From NCBI GenBank assembly GCA_033980235.1, contig CM067067.1:6732789-6796788 (forward strand): a stretch of 64,000 nt of DNA. Reading direction: 5' to 3'. Shown here in pieces: positions 25,254 through 38,293 of this stretch. Position numbers and translations under genes: made by a program. The notes beneath the pieces were generated by a model, which saw only the letters and a program-made list of their open reading frames with translations, was not told the origin of the DNA and did not search any database. Every line of letters begins with the position of its first letter. Position 1 is the stretch's first letter. The stretch is from Diadema setosum (lineage: Eukaryota > Echinodermata > Echinoidea > Diadematoida > Diadematidae).

Positions 25254-28200
25254 TTACGGCCTTTTGTAATAACTCTTCAACAGCGTCGCACCTGCTCCAA
25301 CGGCCATTGCTCCAACAACACACGTCTGGGCGATGACACGAAGCCGCATCAGGTAAATGGAAGTGGACATGTTGCCACGTTTCTTGTAAGCGATTGCGCC
25401 CCATGTCACTGCACCAGCAAAGCCAAGAATACCTAGAAAGGGGATATAAGTAGTGTTCAAATCACATTACTAATAATATACAGTAAGCATCAGGCGTAAG
25501 TAACTTAATGATATTTACAAATTGATGGAAATTTACGCATTTGGCATGATTCTCCAAATTCCTATACCCGGTTTACATAGCACTTCGTCATCAATAGACA
25601 ATAAACAACATGATAATTACAGTCAACACTGCTTAAGTAGACCTGGCATTTATTAATCAAATAATTGCCTAAGTCAAAGGTATTTTCGAGTCAATATTAA
25701 CATCAACATTACTCAGGTTTGCAAAACTTTTGGCCATAATGTGTACCGGTAGTCTTTGACACCAGCTGTCCAAATTTTAAAAATCTTCACACTTGTATTA
25801 CTGTCTGTAAAATGTGCATTGCCCTTTGATAATTGCTGAAAACATCATCCTTTCTGGCCATGCATGGCAGCACATATCAAAGTTGTCTGGAGCAAGACTA
25901 CCAACAGAATGAACAGTGCCAATCAACATCATCAACATCAACAGCAACAACAACAACAACAACATTTGATATTGTGTTGCCTGAAGTCACAGTACAATGC
26001 TTAAAAGTATTATAGATAGACCCCTAAATACAACACTACAATGTATGTGGCAGAAACTTTATATCACAGGCTTATTATGAATCCAGAAAACAACACTCCA
26101 ACAACAATCAAACTCTGGAAATCTCTCAAAGTGTTTTTGTTCCACTCATTGTGTCAAAAAGGAAGCACACTGTACCTACAGCTGTAGAGGAAGACTGCCA
26201 GGGTATAACACTTCTCATCTCGCATACCAGTATGCTTCCATGTCAGAATGCAAACTATCCACAGCCTTCTGACATATAATATAAACAATCACACATGGGC
26301 AATACACACAAAGACATGCACAGACACAAAAACATAAATGCACATACACACACACTGTGTCTATTCCCCCTAGGATATCATCTTAAACTATGTGATGTGT
26401 ACTTGACCACTACGTTTTAAAAAGATTCGCACACAATAGCCTTTTGCAGTGCAAGCTTTTAAATAATATTATCCAAAGTAATATTTTTGGATATGTCCAG
26501 GAACTGGCACTCTTTTAGTTTATTTATAAAACCATCATTGATAATGATGACAAAATTCACTAACCAGTACAGGTCCTACAGAAGAAACTAATTCCCATGT
26601 GCATAAATATGGCAAGGGTAATTGCTCTGATAAGCATACACAGAATTTGAAACCTTAATAACAATATGTGTTGATGATGTCATCTTCTGAAATACTGCAA
26701 TAGAACTAGCAGTGTTTTCGTGTTTAAAATAATTTCTAATACAATGTATTTTTAATATGGACTCTTCCTATTCTGTGTTAGGGATTACTTTTTTACTGCA
26801 GCATGGTTAAAATAGAGGTGACACTGGGCTTACAATACAGCATCTTATTTGCAATACAACAGAATTTTTTAAGCAACCTCTATTTTAAGAGCTTAATGTT
26901 ACCTCCTTTATTTGCATGCTTTTAAAATTTTCATATTCTTGATATTTCAACAAACTTATTCGATGTTATTTTCTTGCCGTGTTCTAAGCCTTTTCAGGTT
27001 ACCACAACAACATATCCCGGACTCCAATTTCTTAATTAGGGCAGGTTATGCATGCATAATACAATTACTAAGTGATGCTAACCTCATACTTGCCGCACAC
27101 TTAGTTATTGGTCAGGTAGGCACGCAACAGAAGTATTCCACACCATCCCTAATTTTTATCCTTACTTACATACATGTACAAACATTTTGATGATTGCACA
27201 GTAAAGGTTTGATGGGGGACATAAATAAAGTTCAAAGTGCACAAGTGATGCTAAAAGTTATTACTAGTACCGGTACCACATGAAATGATGTCTTTGCCAG
27301 AGAATAACGGTCCAATAAAACTGATTACACGACCACACAATCATTCTTATCAATGAACTAACTAGAACGCTAGTCATGAAGCAAACATTTGTGGTACAAT
27401 GACTATACATCTCACACAAATAATGGATGATCAAAAAGATGAAATTTTGTTTTTGCTTGACATTGACATGACCCTCAGATAGAAAAGTGACTGCATGGGG
27501 CCTTAAAGATTGTGATCCTTGGCTATAAATCACTTCGCCCAGGTGGCATGTATTGGGACTGGGACTGCACGTGCGAATTGGCACGTACATTTTAATGGAC
27601 ATGACAGGAGCTACTATGTAGGTCACCTCACTTCCAAATAAGGGACAATTTAAATCAGCACTTTTTTTCTCTTCTCTCTCTCCCTGAATTTTTCTTCCCT
27701 TCAGGCAGTTTTACCACTCACTAAAATGCATTCTCCTCTTGATATTTTGGCTTTAAACAAAATAAATAGACCAACAACAAATAAAGCAGCATGCAGTGAT
27801 GCAGTGGTATAATTGCCATATAATTGCCCACTATTACCACTGATGGTGACCATACAGTACGCTGAGCATCAAGCATGCATGCACTATACCATACTTGCCA
27901 AAAGGCGGTAGACTACTGCTTTTGAAAGATTTCATTAGCATTCAAGCTAGCGCTGCTCGCATAGGCATCCTGGATTCTACTGCTTTCTCAAATGAAAATG
28001 TTGGCAAGTATGCTATACACAAGCACAGAATATTGTGGCTGTTGAAGACAAATGAATACTATGGTACCGGTACACAATACAGCAGCGTCAGACAGATTCC
28101 ATACCATCCCTTCAGCTGGCTTTGGACCCTGTCAAGTTAGTCTGCACTCATTTCAAGTCATAAAGTGGGCTGCACGCGCACGATCCAGGCGGGAGAATCT

Positions 28201-28367
28201 CCAGTTTATATAGGAGATGCTGAGGGATAGATCCTCTGTGACTGCATGAAATCCTAATACTGGCTGGCACACTTACCTATAGGCACAAAGGGATCAGCAA
28301 GGGCTTTTCTTTTTAGTTTATCAGTCTGCGACTCCTGCTCATAGTCCGATATCCTTGGTACTGGCAT
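25254..28367 (-). CDS. HIGD1A: HIG1 domain family member 1 (HIGD1-type), 2 coding exons, complete
   Basis: Minus-strand coding exons: 28277-28367 (ATG to donor GTAAGT) and 25254-25432 (acceptor TTTCTAG to TAA). They join in phase 1 to give 89 aa; human HIGD1A is 93 aa. The N-terminus ends with KLKRKALADPFVPIG, the usual HIG1_N entry with the PFVPIG motif. Two membrane segments follow, about residues 30-47 and 63-82, separated by the conserved basic loop YKKRGNMSTSIYLMRLRVIAQ. Family knowledge: these are inner-mitochondrial-membrane proteins (yeast Rcf1 relatives) that help respiratory complex III/IV assembly and hypoxic survival. The 2.8 kb intron (25433-28276) holds only AT-rich sequence and simple repeats. 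The gene is convergent with RSU1. HIGD1A versus B/C paralog cannot be resolved, so the symbol is by type. No upstream noncoding exon was identified. Confidence 0.92.
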
Positions 28368-30768
28368 GGTTACCAGGGTGTCAGAGGATGAATGGTAGAA
28401 TGTAGGTGTTTCCTCAAATTGATGCTGCAGACTACACGCTCCTTCTGGTAGACAGTATCAATCAAGTAGGAAGATTTAAAGGGGATGGTGATCTGCAATT
28501 GGTAAAAGTTTGGCATAAAATTACAATAATAAAAACATACACTAAACACCTAATCTTCACAATGAACCAGTCAGTATACTTTTTGAACAACACGGTGTAC
28601 AAAAGTCTGTGAAATTTCCAAAGCCCTTCAAGCATGGCACAAACAGTAGATTCCCACATCTAATCCTTGGGCGAGCATGCAAAGTGATAATGAATCACAG
28701 CTGATATGCTCAGTTTTCTCATGATATGCTGTTAAAAATTCCAACGCCAGTTATACAAGTTGTTACTCTATCCTGTAGCCTCCTACACCAAGTTTTTAAA
28801 GATTTAATTTACCAGTATATTTTGTCATGCTGTCTCTGTTTGTTTGTTTGTTTGTTTGTTTTTTGGGGGTGGAGTATGTTTTCAATTTTGTTTGGCTTTG
28901 TGTAAATTAGTCTTTTCTGGGATGGAACTAGAGAAAGAAGGTATATTCTATAAAACCTCTCAACATTATCTTAAGCCTAATCAGAGAATAATTTTCCTGG
29001 TATTGCATAGCAATTTGATATTCATTTTGGTATGACTGTATACAAATGTCATTTGTCTAGAAATTTTATTTCATAGACTGACACATAATTTTGTTCAAAA
29101 TGTATGTCTATCGACTAAAATTTGCTATTCAATTTGCAGAAAATTATTCCCTGCTAGTGCATATATAGTATATGAATTTTTAGTGAGTCATCTCACTTCA
29201 CCTGGATTGTAATTGAGTATAGCTACTTAAATGGGGTCAGGTCCTACGTGGATGCCATGGCAACTATCCACTGACAAAGTTTGTAGGCATCTGTGCCACT
29301 CGGCAAAAGATGTCAGATGATGGGTGAAGACAAAATTTACTTTTGATCAGGGTCATTCATCAAAATAGATTAGAATATATTGTGTAGATTTGGTTATGAA
29401 TTCAAATGCACAGAAACCTCATTTCTTGTTTACATGAGCATCAAACAAATGAAATGTTGGCAACCTTAATGGCACAAAACAAGTACAGTAGATTCATCCT
29501 GGTAAGGGCGTAGCTTCAAAGGAGCTACAATTTGAGATTAATACGAGTAGTATGACCATCTTTATCCACCACAAAATGGACACCTGTCTATTGAGCAGGG
29601 GTCACACTTAACTTTTTTTTTAAACTAGCCAGGCGAACTACTTAGAATCAATTTTGACACTGAAGCAATACTTTGGCTCGCCAGACGGACTAGTAACTTC
29701 AGAATTTTATGATTTTTAGCTAGTCCGACGTGATTTCGGGTGGCCAATGGCCAGCGGACCATCGCTAATTTCTAACCCTGTTGAGGTCAGCAGAAACTGG
29801 TTACAGGATGATCGAAGATGACCACTTGCCATGTTAGACCAGCAGCCATCGTGGCTCTATCTCTATATTGGGTGGGGTGTTTGCCAGCTGCGGGGAAAAT
29901 CATTGTGGCCATTGTTATATGATGGCCATTCTACTCAGGTGGACGCTACAAATCAATTGACTTTAACGTGCATGGTTACACTTTTTCACAACCTTTGGCT
30001 ATATTTCAGGTTGCAACCATGTGTGGTATATCTATATTGTAAATGGCACAGCAGGTGACAAGGCAAAACATCGCTGTTAGCAAATGAGAAGATTATATAC
30101 CGGTACAAATTACTGAATGGTGATGAGTACAACAGTACAAGATTTCACATAAGGTGAACAGAGGCATTCTATTCGAGGTGAAGCCTCGTTGAATAGTATG
30201 CCTCATCTTTCATTGAGTGTGAAATCTTGTTCCACTGCACAAGACCATACACTATTTGTAAATACAACACCTCGAATGTCTCTGTGGTCCACAGAGATTT
30301 TTTTTTTTAAATGTAAGTACAGAAATGGCAAACATTTTTTCATGGAAGGTGAACAAGTAGCATAGTCAGTATGTCATACTTGAAACCAATCAGTTGAAGC
30401 TGTTTACCGTAAAATACTAAAATGAGAGACAGAAGGCACGCTTGTTTCAATACCGTTGAGTGCGCACACCAAAGATTTGTTTATTGTGACATCACAGCTG
30501 TGCAATGGACAATGATCAGGAGAAAATCTACTGAGTCAATCATGAGTTTAATACGGGCATCATAGGAAATTGGTGACGTCACAACCATGTGATCGATATC
30601 CATTTTTGCTCAAGCAAAATTGCACGGCTGATAGCGATAGCGTGCGATGGTACTTTTAACTGCATGTCATGTGATGAGGATTCTACCAATTGGATAGCTA
30701 CATTCTTCACAGACCCGTAGTGCTGCATATTTATGTTTACTAGAGTAAATTATGTAAATTTATAAAGA
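28368..30768. other. Upstream flank of HIGD1, gene-free
   Basis: Noncoding AT-rich DNA. It should hold any noncoding first exon and promoter of HIGD1, but none was recognised. A (GTTT)n stretch lies near 28840-28862. Confidence 0.45.
30133..30238. repeat. Foldback hairpin
   Basis: ACAAGATTTCACA...GAGGCATTCTATTCGAGG and CCTCGTTGAATAGTATGCCTC...TGTGAAATCTTGT form an imperfect inverted repeat of about 45 nt per arm with a very short loop. Likely a small foldback transposon. Confidence 0.65.
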
Positions 30769-31322
30769 ATGAAAGCTAAGCAACAGCTTGGCTTCATCCG
30801 GCACAACACAAGGTTCTTCCCTCAGTCATTCAGGGAGGCAGCTTACAAGTCCCTTGTACGACCTCACCTAGAATATTGCTGTAGTGTCTGGGACCCACAT
30901 ATGGCCTTGGATTATTCAAAAACTGGAAAGGATTCAACGCCAAGCAGCTTGCTTTGTCACAGCTGGTTATAGAAGAACGAGCAGTGTGACTAGCATGATC
31001 AATAAGTTGAAATGGCCAAGCCTATCTTCACGAAGTACTGTGAGCAGACTTACTATGGTGTACAGAATCATGAACGACCTTGTTGCAATCCATCCAGATC
31101 GAATTCTTTACAATTAACTCATCTAAAACCAGCAAAATCACAACATGTGCTTCCAAACATACCACCCTCGGGGCAACATCAACAAATTTGCATTTGCCCA
31201 GAGATCTATACCTGAGTGGAACAAACTTCCATTCCTTAAGCTCTGTAGTTTGTGCAGTCTCTTCTGAACAGTTCAAGGAACTTTTAATGATGTCGACCTA
31301 CCTTAAAATCACACCTTGTGAA
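30769..31322 (+). pseudogene. Decayed LINE reverse-transcriptase 3' end (CR1/jockey-like)
   Basis: A 5'-truncated non-LTR retrotransposon fragment. Frame 1 reads QQLGFIRHNTRFFPQSFREA then LVRPHLEYCCSVWDPH. Near 30910 the match moves to the next frame with IQKLERIQRQAACFVTAGY and SVTSMINKLKWPSLSSR, ending LTMVYRIMNDLVAIHPDRIL. Stops occur at about 31115 and 31127. The match resumes with RGNINKFAFAQRSIPEWNKL and shifts frame again near 31240 (SSVVCAVSSEQFKELL). These are the hallmark words of the C-terminal part of CR1/L2/jockey-clade RT proteins. At least two frameshifts and two stops make it dead. Confidence 0.85.
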
Positions 31323-31357
31323 TAAGCCCACACCCCTCCTCTTATGATAGTCTTATC

Positions 31358-32202
31358 TAACTATACACAGCCCAGTCGCTGTGTACATGGTACGTCGCGA
31401 CAGGGCTGTACTCGCACGACCACCAACCACTAGGAGAGCGACGTAATCGTATCACGATAGCTTTGACTTTTGATACTTACGATCATTTTTGTCACCTCAA
31501 ACTCATCGAGTATACTCTTCAATATTTACTCTACATCTGATGATATTAGTATTCAAATGTACGCAATGAAACTTACCGAAATTGATCATCATATCCAGCA
31601 TGTCCACACGGTACACAATCTTTCACGCCAGGCCAAGTTTAGATATCGGGTGGTCACGTGATGTGAATGCCCTTTCAAAAGGTCGCGCTGTCGACCGTGC
31701 TGCTACACTCAAGCAGCGTACGCACGGTTACTAGTACTGTATACAGCTATAAAATGTACTGGGCTTGGCGGCGGCTGGCGTCTGGTCGGGCGAGGAACAT
31801 TGAGCTCCATACCACGGTTATTGTGTAGCAGACGCCAAGGTTTGTTCGACACTTTCAACGCACACGCGCTCGCTCTGGAGCACATCCGGTCACGCATGCG
31901 CATAAGTCAAGGCGCCATTTTGAATTCTGCAACGACGAAGCCCGACGGTCAGGAATTGCGCCAGAAAGTGTCATTTATTTGTTCCACGGACTTATCGCAA
32001 GTGGTCTCCATGGACCCAGTGTGGCGAACTATTCTTCTATAATAGAAACATGCATTTAACGTGAGTAAAGTATTCTGTTTAAAGGAGAAAAGTATACATG
32101 TTCCTAAGTTTTGTAGCTGTGTTGAGGTTCCTCACTTCGAGGCTGCATGCCGTGCTCGTCAGACGCTGTTTTCGCATAGCGTAACAGTGTCTGGTCGGGC
32201 TA
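31358..32202. mobile_element. Mutator-like nonautonomous element, copy A, 9-bp target duplication
   Basis: It starts TAACTATACACAGCCCAGTC and ends CTGGTCGGGCTA, flanked by AGTCTTATC at 31349-31357 and 32203-32211. It aligns along its length with copy B (40001-40737): GCTGT...GCGACAGGGCTG near the start, TTTGTCACCTCAAACTCATC, CGCATGCGCA, CATTTTGAATTCTGCAAC, and CAGACGCTGTNTTCGCANAGCGTA near the end. No transposase frame. Nine-base duplications are typical of Mutator-like elements; assignment is inferred. Confidence 0.6.
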
Positions 32203-32359
32203 AGTCTTATCGTGCACACAAGTTGTATTCATCTTCGTGATAGGCTGCATTATATAGCCCTTTGAAGATTACATTTGTTAGGCAAGAAGAAGAAGAAGAA
32301 ATGTTTAAATATTTTCAGTGAGTGTTTGTTCCTTGGAATACTAGTAGACTCTAGACTAG

Positions 32360-32428
32360 TTAGCGCGACCAGACGCTGTTAGTACGCTGTGTCGCTACTT
32401 ACAGCAACTGGGATGGGCTGTATCCTGA
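32360..32428 (-). mobile_element. Internally deleted short copy of the same Mutator-like family
   Basis: Read on the minus strand it joins the family's left end (GTTGCTGTAAGTAGCGACA) directly to its right end (CAGCGTACTAACAGCGTCTG, then GTCGCGCTAA). TAGACTAG flanks both sides (32352-32359, 32429-32436). This is a 69-bp minimal element of only the two termini. Confidence 0.6.
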
Positions 32429-32436
32429 TAGACTAG

Positions 32437-34734
32437 ACCTACAAGTAGTTTGATTCTCGGAAGGGGGGGGGGGGGACATTAAAGGAAGTCTTGCCATTGT
32501 AACAAATAGCATTAGCAAATGTATTGCCACACACAATCTCAGGGATCAAATACGTATGACCAACCAAGGAGGTAAGTGTATGGAGGAAATTATAAACGCC
32601 AAATAAACATGCCATATAAATTACTAGACTCTACGTATCATGTATCTCAGGCCGGGTAGCGGGTGCTGGCCGACAGTGCAGAAGTCAAGTGGAGGAGAGA
32701 GAGGCGCAAGCGTGGATGAAGAGACCTGCGACCCCTTTGAATTTCTTCTGCATTTAGAGCTTGGAAAGACAACCTGGCCTTCCAGGCCTGGGCAATCATA
32801 GCATGCTTAGTTTCAAACATATTAAGAACAATACATATTAAAAGATCATTTTTCGCTTTACTCACGGGTTTGACGTTTGTCCCTATCCACGCTGTAAGTC
32901 TCCAGGAGATGTTTACGGCCGGGGGAAGGTGAGGGCGACTGATTGCAGCTAGCTAGCTAGCAACAAGCGAGACGAAATTCGGGTCACAGTACGATTAGTA
33001 CATGGTGTACGTGACGAATGAAGAGTTTCACATGGAGTGCATTCTGCAACGTGCGCGTGTGAAGCTGTGCCATAGAATTACGCAATAAAAACCTGTTTAT
33101 ATTCTTTATCACAGACCTTATAAAGTATATTCATGTTTGTTGTTACATAATTCTCGCAAACAACTTCTTTTATTCTTAATATGTTCATGTCTTCAGAATC
33201 ACCCTCCAATCATTTCTCATACAAAATATTTAACATGCTTTATGATTGTGATTAAAAGACTATTATTCGTGTATTTTTTCTCTCGCGACTGAATTAAAGG
33301 TAAGTTGACTTTCAGTGTGACGTCAAAATTGCCCTTGTGTCATCGTCCCTGGGATCCGTTCAGCTGATGGAACCCAAACACCCGCTGTTTTGCATGAATT
33401 ACTTCAGCATTGTTATCTTTATCTTATTTTTTGTCTGTTTGAGAAGAAAATATAATATATCACACACACACACAAAAAAAAATCTACGTGACAGGTGTTT
33501 GCTGATGTTTGATAATGTTGTCATTATTGTTAGTTTAATTATGTATAGTAATCCTGCAATTGATTTTTGTGTATGATATACATACAGAGGTGACCATTAA
33601 AGATAATTCAGTGTAAAACAATTTAAAGTACCGGTAATGAATGTTCAATCCGGTCCACATCAAGTAGGAACAGGTTGCAGTTTGAAACCTTTCACATGAT
33701 TGTGTAGCTGTATAGACGTTGATACAGTAGTCGCTTCACAGTGGGATAAAAATTATGCTTTCTTTTCACAACACTCAAACGGTGCACGAGGATATTTTTG
33801 AGTTTGTTTGTTGTTGTTGTTGTTGTTTTTGCATTTTTTTGCAGTAGCTTGACAACAATTACTCCGATTTCTATAAAAATCCCTGTACCCAATTGTTCTA
33901 ATCAAAATATTTAATACAAAGGATAATTGAATCTCATCAATTAACAATTTTTGCCTTCAAGAAGTAAGCCCTAAAAGATTGTGATATAAGTGTTCAAATC
34001 AAAGGGAGACGTGTGAGATGCATGCATATTTTATAGGCCTATATCATTGATCGTTGGTCATTTCAATTAATTTGTATTCACTGTCAATGTAGGTCCTATA
34101 TAGCTAATAGGCATAGTACTGTTTTCTAAGAACACTGGGTGCAAAGTTACCGTTCATGCCTTCCTGATATAACACGAATACAACTACCGTTGGCTCAGAC
34201 TTTAATATAGGCCGAGGAGTTCTGTTTCTCTGATGTTAAAAGACATATCTCGAACTTCGAGTGTGGATTCAGCGAATGCAATGGCGGAATAATGAAAAAT
34301 CAGTGAAAGTTTTAGGAAAATCCAACCATCCGTCAAATCAATTAATCTTTAAAAGTTTTAATTACATTTTTTTTTAATTCTTCATGCCTCCATGAGGACT
34401 GGTGCCCTAGAAAGAAAATATACTGTGAAATTCTATTTTAAGACGTGTCATTTTCATAAATAGACCTCTGTCGTACAATCATTATTATTAATATTTACCA
34501 GTATTTTCCTTTCCTTTTTGCTATGTGCACGCAAAAAGCATAATGTTCGCATTCTTTGTTTGTTAGTCCATGTAGGGCCTATATGAAAACGAACCCCTAT
34601 TAAAAATTGCAATGAGCGGTATGCTCTGAGTGTAATGGACACAAGTCTCAGGGCACGAAAGAATATGAGCGATTACATTTAGGCATGGAGCTAGGCAGAG
34701 GTGCATGCACAACACGGAAAGCGCAACACTAAAG
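32437..34734. other. Gene-free intergenic DNA
   Basis: No coding frame recognised. It contains a full CRE palindrome TGACGTCA at 33318-33325, a CA-repeat near 33463 and a GTT-repeat near 33808. Confidence 0.45.
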
Positions 34735-35299
34735 TTAAAGGACAAGTTCACATTCATTAACATAAGGATTGAGAGAATGCAGCAATATTGGTAGAACACA
34801 TCAGTGAAAAGTTTGAGGAAAATTAGACAATCGATGCAAAAGTTATGAATTGTTAAAAATTTTTGAGTTGGAGCTGCTGGATGAGGAGACTACTAAGGCT
34901 CGTGATGTCATATGAGTACAACAGTATAAAGAAAAGAAAATTCAACATATTTTCACTTTTTTCGCATAATAAAAGAGCACTCGACTTGCCTCTTTCTAAA
35001 GGCAATGGGAATAATATTACCTATAACATATGTCAGTAACGAGTCAAGGGAATGAGTACTTTTTTCAAAAGATGAAATTTTGTGAAATTCTCTTTATATT
35101 TTCGTTATATTGTTGTACGCATGTGACATCATTTACACTGCAGTAGTCTTCTCATCCAGAGGTGACTGCACAAAAACTTCAAAAATTTTTAACTTTTGAA
35201 CGGATTGTCCGATTTTCCTCAAACTTTCAATGATGTGTTCTACTAATATTGCTACATTCTCTCAATCCTTATGTTAATGAAGGTGAACTTGTCCTTTAA
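34735..35299. mobile_element. Long TTAA-flanked palindromic MITE (family 3, full copy)
   Basis: The left arm starts TTAAAGGACAAGTTCACATT and the right arm ends GTGAACTTGTCCTTTAA. Arms of roughly 190 nt are inverted copies (CATTAACATAAGGATTGAGA, AGTTTGAGGAAAATTAGACA, GATGAGGAGACTACT and so on). TTAA at both ends. A right-half copy lies at 45034-45350 and a left-half copy near 60106. Confidence 0.85.
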
Positions 35300-35587
35300 C
35301 CACCACCGGGGTCAGAAAAAACGCCACCGTGTAGAATTATAATTGCACGGGCATCCTGAAAACGCATCCTGGATCCAGAACATGATCCGGATCGCCTATA
35401 ACATAGGACCGGCCCAAAAACTTATAGTATTCACCTGTTCCTTTGGCCACAATTAACAGATCCATTCTAAACATTTCATCAAACTGCAAGAAAAGTTACA
35501 TTGCTGATTTGCTGGCAGACAGGCAGACAGGCAGACAAACAAACAACAGGCCGAAGACGCTGGCAAAAACATATAGGTCCTGTTTTT

Positions 35588-36883
35588 ATGCCTCCGCCAC
35601 GAAGTGGTGCCGGAGGCATTATGTTTTCGGGTTGTCCGTCCGTCCGTCCGTCCGTCCTTCCGTCCGTCCGTAATGAATTTTGTGGACAAGGTAACTATCA
35701 AAACCTGTTGAGGTATCCTAATGAAACTTGGCATGTATGTGTATTAGGGGGTAAAGTTGTTCCTATTAACTTTTGGGTGAACATGTTCAAGGTCAAAGGT
35801 CAAAAGGTCAAGGTCAAATACATAAAATTTCACTATTTCCACCATATCTATTGAATGCCTGAAGATATTTTCTTGAAACTTAGTGTATACATGTATTACC
35901 CAATTAAGATTCTCTGGTGAAAGTTTGGGTCATGAGGTCAAAGGTCAAAAGGTCAGGGTCAAATACATAAAATTTTACTATTTCCACCATATCTATTGAA
36001 TGCCTGAAGATATTTTCTTAAAACTTAGTGTATACATGTATTACCCAATTAAGATTCTCTGGTGAAAGTTTGGGTCATGAGGTCAAAGGTCAAAGGTCAA
36101 AAGGTCAAGAAAAATATTAAAACTTCTTTTTTTCTCCATACCTTGGAAAATTGTTCAAGGTATCTTTATGGAACATAGAATATACATATACTGACTGGAA
36201 GTGATTATCTAGAGAATGTAGGGTTCATGGGGTCAAAGGTCAGGGGTCAAAGGTCAAGTGCAACACTTCAAAATTTTATTATTTCCCTCCTATCATGCAA
36301 TGCCAGCAGGGTTATTTTTTTTTACACTTGGTGTATGCATACATGTGTAACCTCATAGAAATTCTGTGGAAAGTTTTTTTTTTCTTCTTTTTTTTTTGCC
36401 TCAAAGGTCAAAAGGTCAAAGATCAAGTGAAAGTGCTGAACTAACTTTTTCCTCCATATCTCGGAAGTGGCTCAAGTTATCTTGAAACTTAGTACATATT
36501 ATGCATGTTCTACCTGAAAGTGCGGATTATCTTATGAATTTTAGTGTCAAGGGCCAGATGAAAATGATAACAATTTATCAATTCAGAAATTGCACTTTTT
36601 CTCCACACCTGTACCTTGAAAATTACTCAATGCCTAAATGTATGAATGGGTCAAAGTCGAGTTAAAGTCCTTAAATCCCTAGATACATGCTCTCCTATTC
36701 ATCCAATTAAACCTAGGTCAAGGAAGGTGATCATTCAACACATTTGTGACAAACTTGTCATTTCAATATTTTGCCAATTTTGTGAAAATGTAATCACACA
36801 TTGTCCACATGTACTATCTAGACCTATTGGGAAAATCATGCATTATGGCGGAGGCATACCAGTCGCCAAAGCGACATTTCTAG
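35588..36883 (+). mobile_element. Helentron-like nonautonomous element 1 (GCCTCCGCC family)
   Basis: The 5' end is a hairpin GCCTCCGCCACGAAGTGG...GGAGGC followed by (GTCC)n tandem units. The same end recurs inverted near the 3' end (TATGGCGGAGGCAT). It is followed by a hairpin AGTCGCCAAAGCGAC and ATTTCTAG, with T next. The body repeats AGGTCAAAGGTCAAAAGGTC and CTTAGTGTATACATGTATTA units (about 35700-36100). This order (inverted copy of the 5' end, then 3' hairpin, then CTAG and T) fits Helitron2/Helentron-type elements. No helicase or Rep frame. Confidence 0.6.
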
Positions 36884-37693
36884 TCTTCTCTGTCATACCA
36901 GTCGGATAAATTCATGGGACTTGTTGAAAGCCCTGACGCGCCCTTTATACTGTACTTTGAAGAAAGGCGTGAAAGGAATGATTACTAGCTGACTTCTTAT
37001 ATTCATACTACAGCGTATTACTGTATATAGGTTATTCTAGAAATGGATGTTGTCTCTGGAAAAGGTCTCTCTTACTGGGGGGAAATTATACAGCAATCCG
37101 TGTTTTGGGTGCGCAGTGAGTCAGTCGATATACTTGTATGATCCTCTCTGCGTTGAGAGAAACAAGTTGAGCATTCAGGCACTTGAGCGTTTGCTCTTTC
37201 ACGAGGTATCATACATGTAGTTATGGTGGCATTGGCTCAACGGCTGTATTCTGCATGTTCACGGTCTCACACCTCCTATATTCTGTGGATGGCGGTGACA
37301 TATATAGACGTACTTTCTAAAGCAGTTATTTGTAACAAAGTGGGCCGCATTGCGTTGGGGTTCTGCTGAATATGGAGTGAATTCCTCCGAGAGAGTGGTC
37401 TTAGGACACTCATGACTTAGTGATAGGTCGTCTGTAGGTTAACATTACAAACTGTGTTACCTGACATGTTGAATGTTCAGATTCCTCAAACCATGGGCCC
37501 TACATAAATTGTAATTGTATATAAAGTTATAAATATTGTAATGATTTGGCATTGACAGATATAAATGTTTGTTTGAATTGAATTGAATTCAGGTCTAGTA
37601 GAGGAAATACTAACACAAATGAATGCATTGGGCATTTTCACGTTTGTTGTCATTATTTAGGCCCTAACTTTTATTATTCTTATTTCAGTTTGC

Positions 37694-37730
<37 letters not shown>

Positions 37731-38163
37731 CAAACGTGAAGGCCTTGAAAAAGGTGATTCTGTAGGTGGAAAAATGGTGTCAATCAAGACCAAGGGTTTA
37801 CCGCGGTAATGAGGTAGTGAATTGATTCGGTTTGCCATTGTACAAGGTCTTTATTGAAAGCTTACAGTAAAATGCGTCATGGATGGATATTAAATCAATG
37901 AAATAATGCTACGAAATTCAAAGGAAGGAATAAATTTCAATATTTCACTGGAGAATGAAACACAACACCCTTCCTCAGACTGTTTCATTTTAAATCGCCA
38001 GTATTTCACAGACCGACACAAGCAGACATAGGCCTACCAACTCTCGAGATACAAAGACTGAAATATTACTGTATACGCGGATGGCAGTGATCTGACAGTA
38101 GAGATCATGACCGGCGTGTTTTTTTTAGACGGCACAGATTGGGAAAACTAAAAATCTATCGGG
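36884..38163. other. Gene-free; possible LINE 3' tail and GT microsatellite
   Basis: Near 37562-37590 TTTGAATTGAATTGAATTC looks like the short tandem tail of a LINE. A (GT)16-type microsatellite lies at 37697-37729. No coding frame recognised. Confidence 0.4.
37697..37729. repeat. (GT)n microsatellite
   Basis: An uninterrupted GT dinucleotide array. Similar shorter arrays lie near 48255 (GT) and 3871 (AT). Confidence 0.95.
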
Positions 38164-38275
38164 GACCCTATCCCTAAACCTAACCCTAACCATCAAACCC
38201 TAACCCTAACCCTAACCCTAACCCCAACCCTAACCCTAACCCTAACCATAACCATAACCAAAAACCCTAACCCAA
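38164..38275. repeat. Interstitial telomeric (CCCTAA)n array
   Basis: About 110 bp of CCCTAA/CCCTAAC units with decay towards CCATAA at the 3' side. This is the complementary strand of the animal telomere repeat TTAGGG, located away from any visible chromosome end. Confidence 0.9.
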
Positions 38276-38293
38276 CGTTTTTCCCATAGGTTT

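Noticed and set aside
25128..25436. 102-aa plus-strand frame
   Set aside because: Antisense shadow of HIGD1 exon 2.
31800..32042. 80-aa frame MSSIPRLLCSRR...
   Set aside because: It lies inside Mutator-like copy A and is not kept open in copy B.
35640..35672. Tandem GTCC/CCGT units as a CRISPR or satellite array
   Set aside because: They are a short tetranucleotide run in the 5' part of the Helentron-like element, without spacers.
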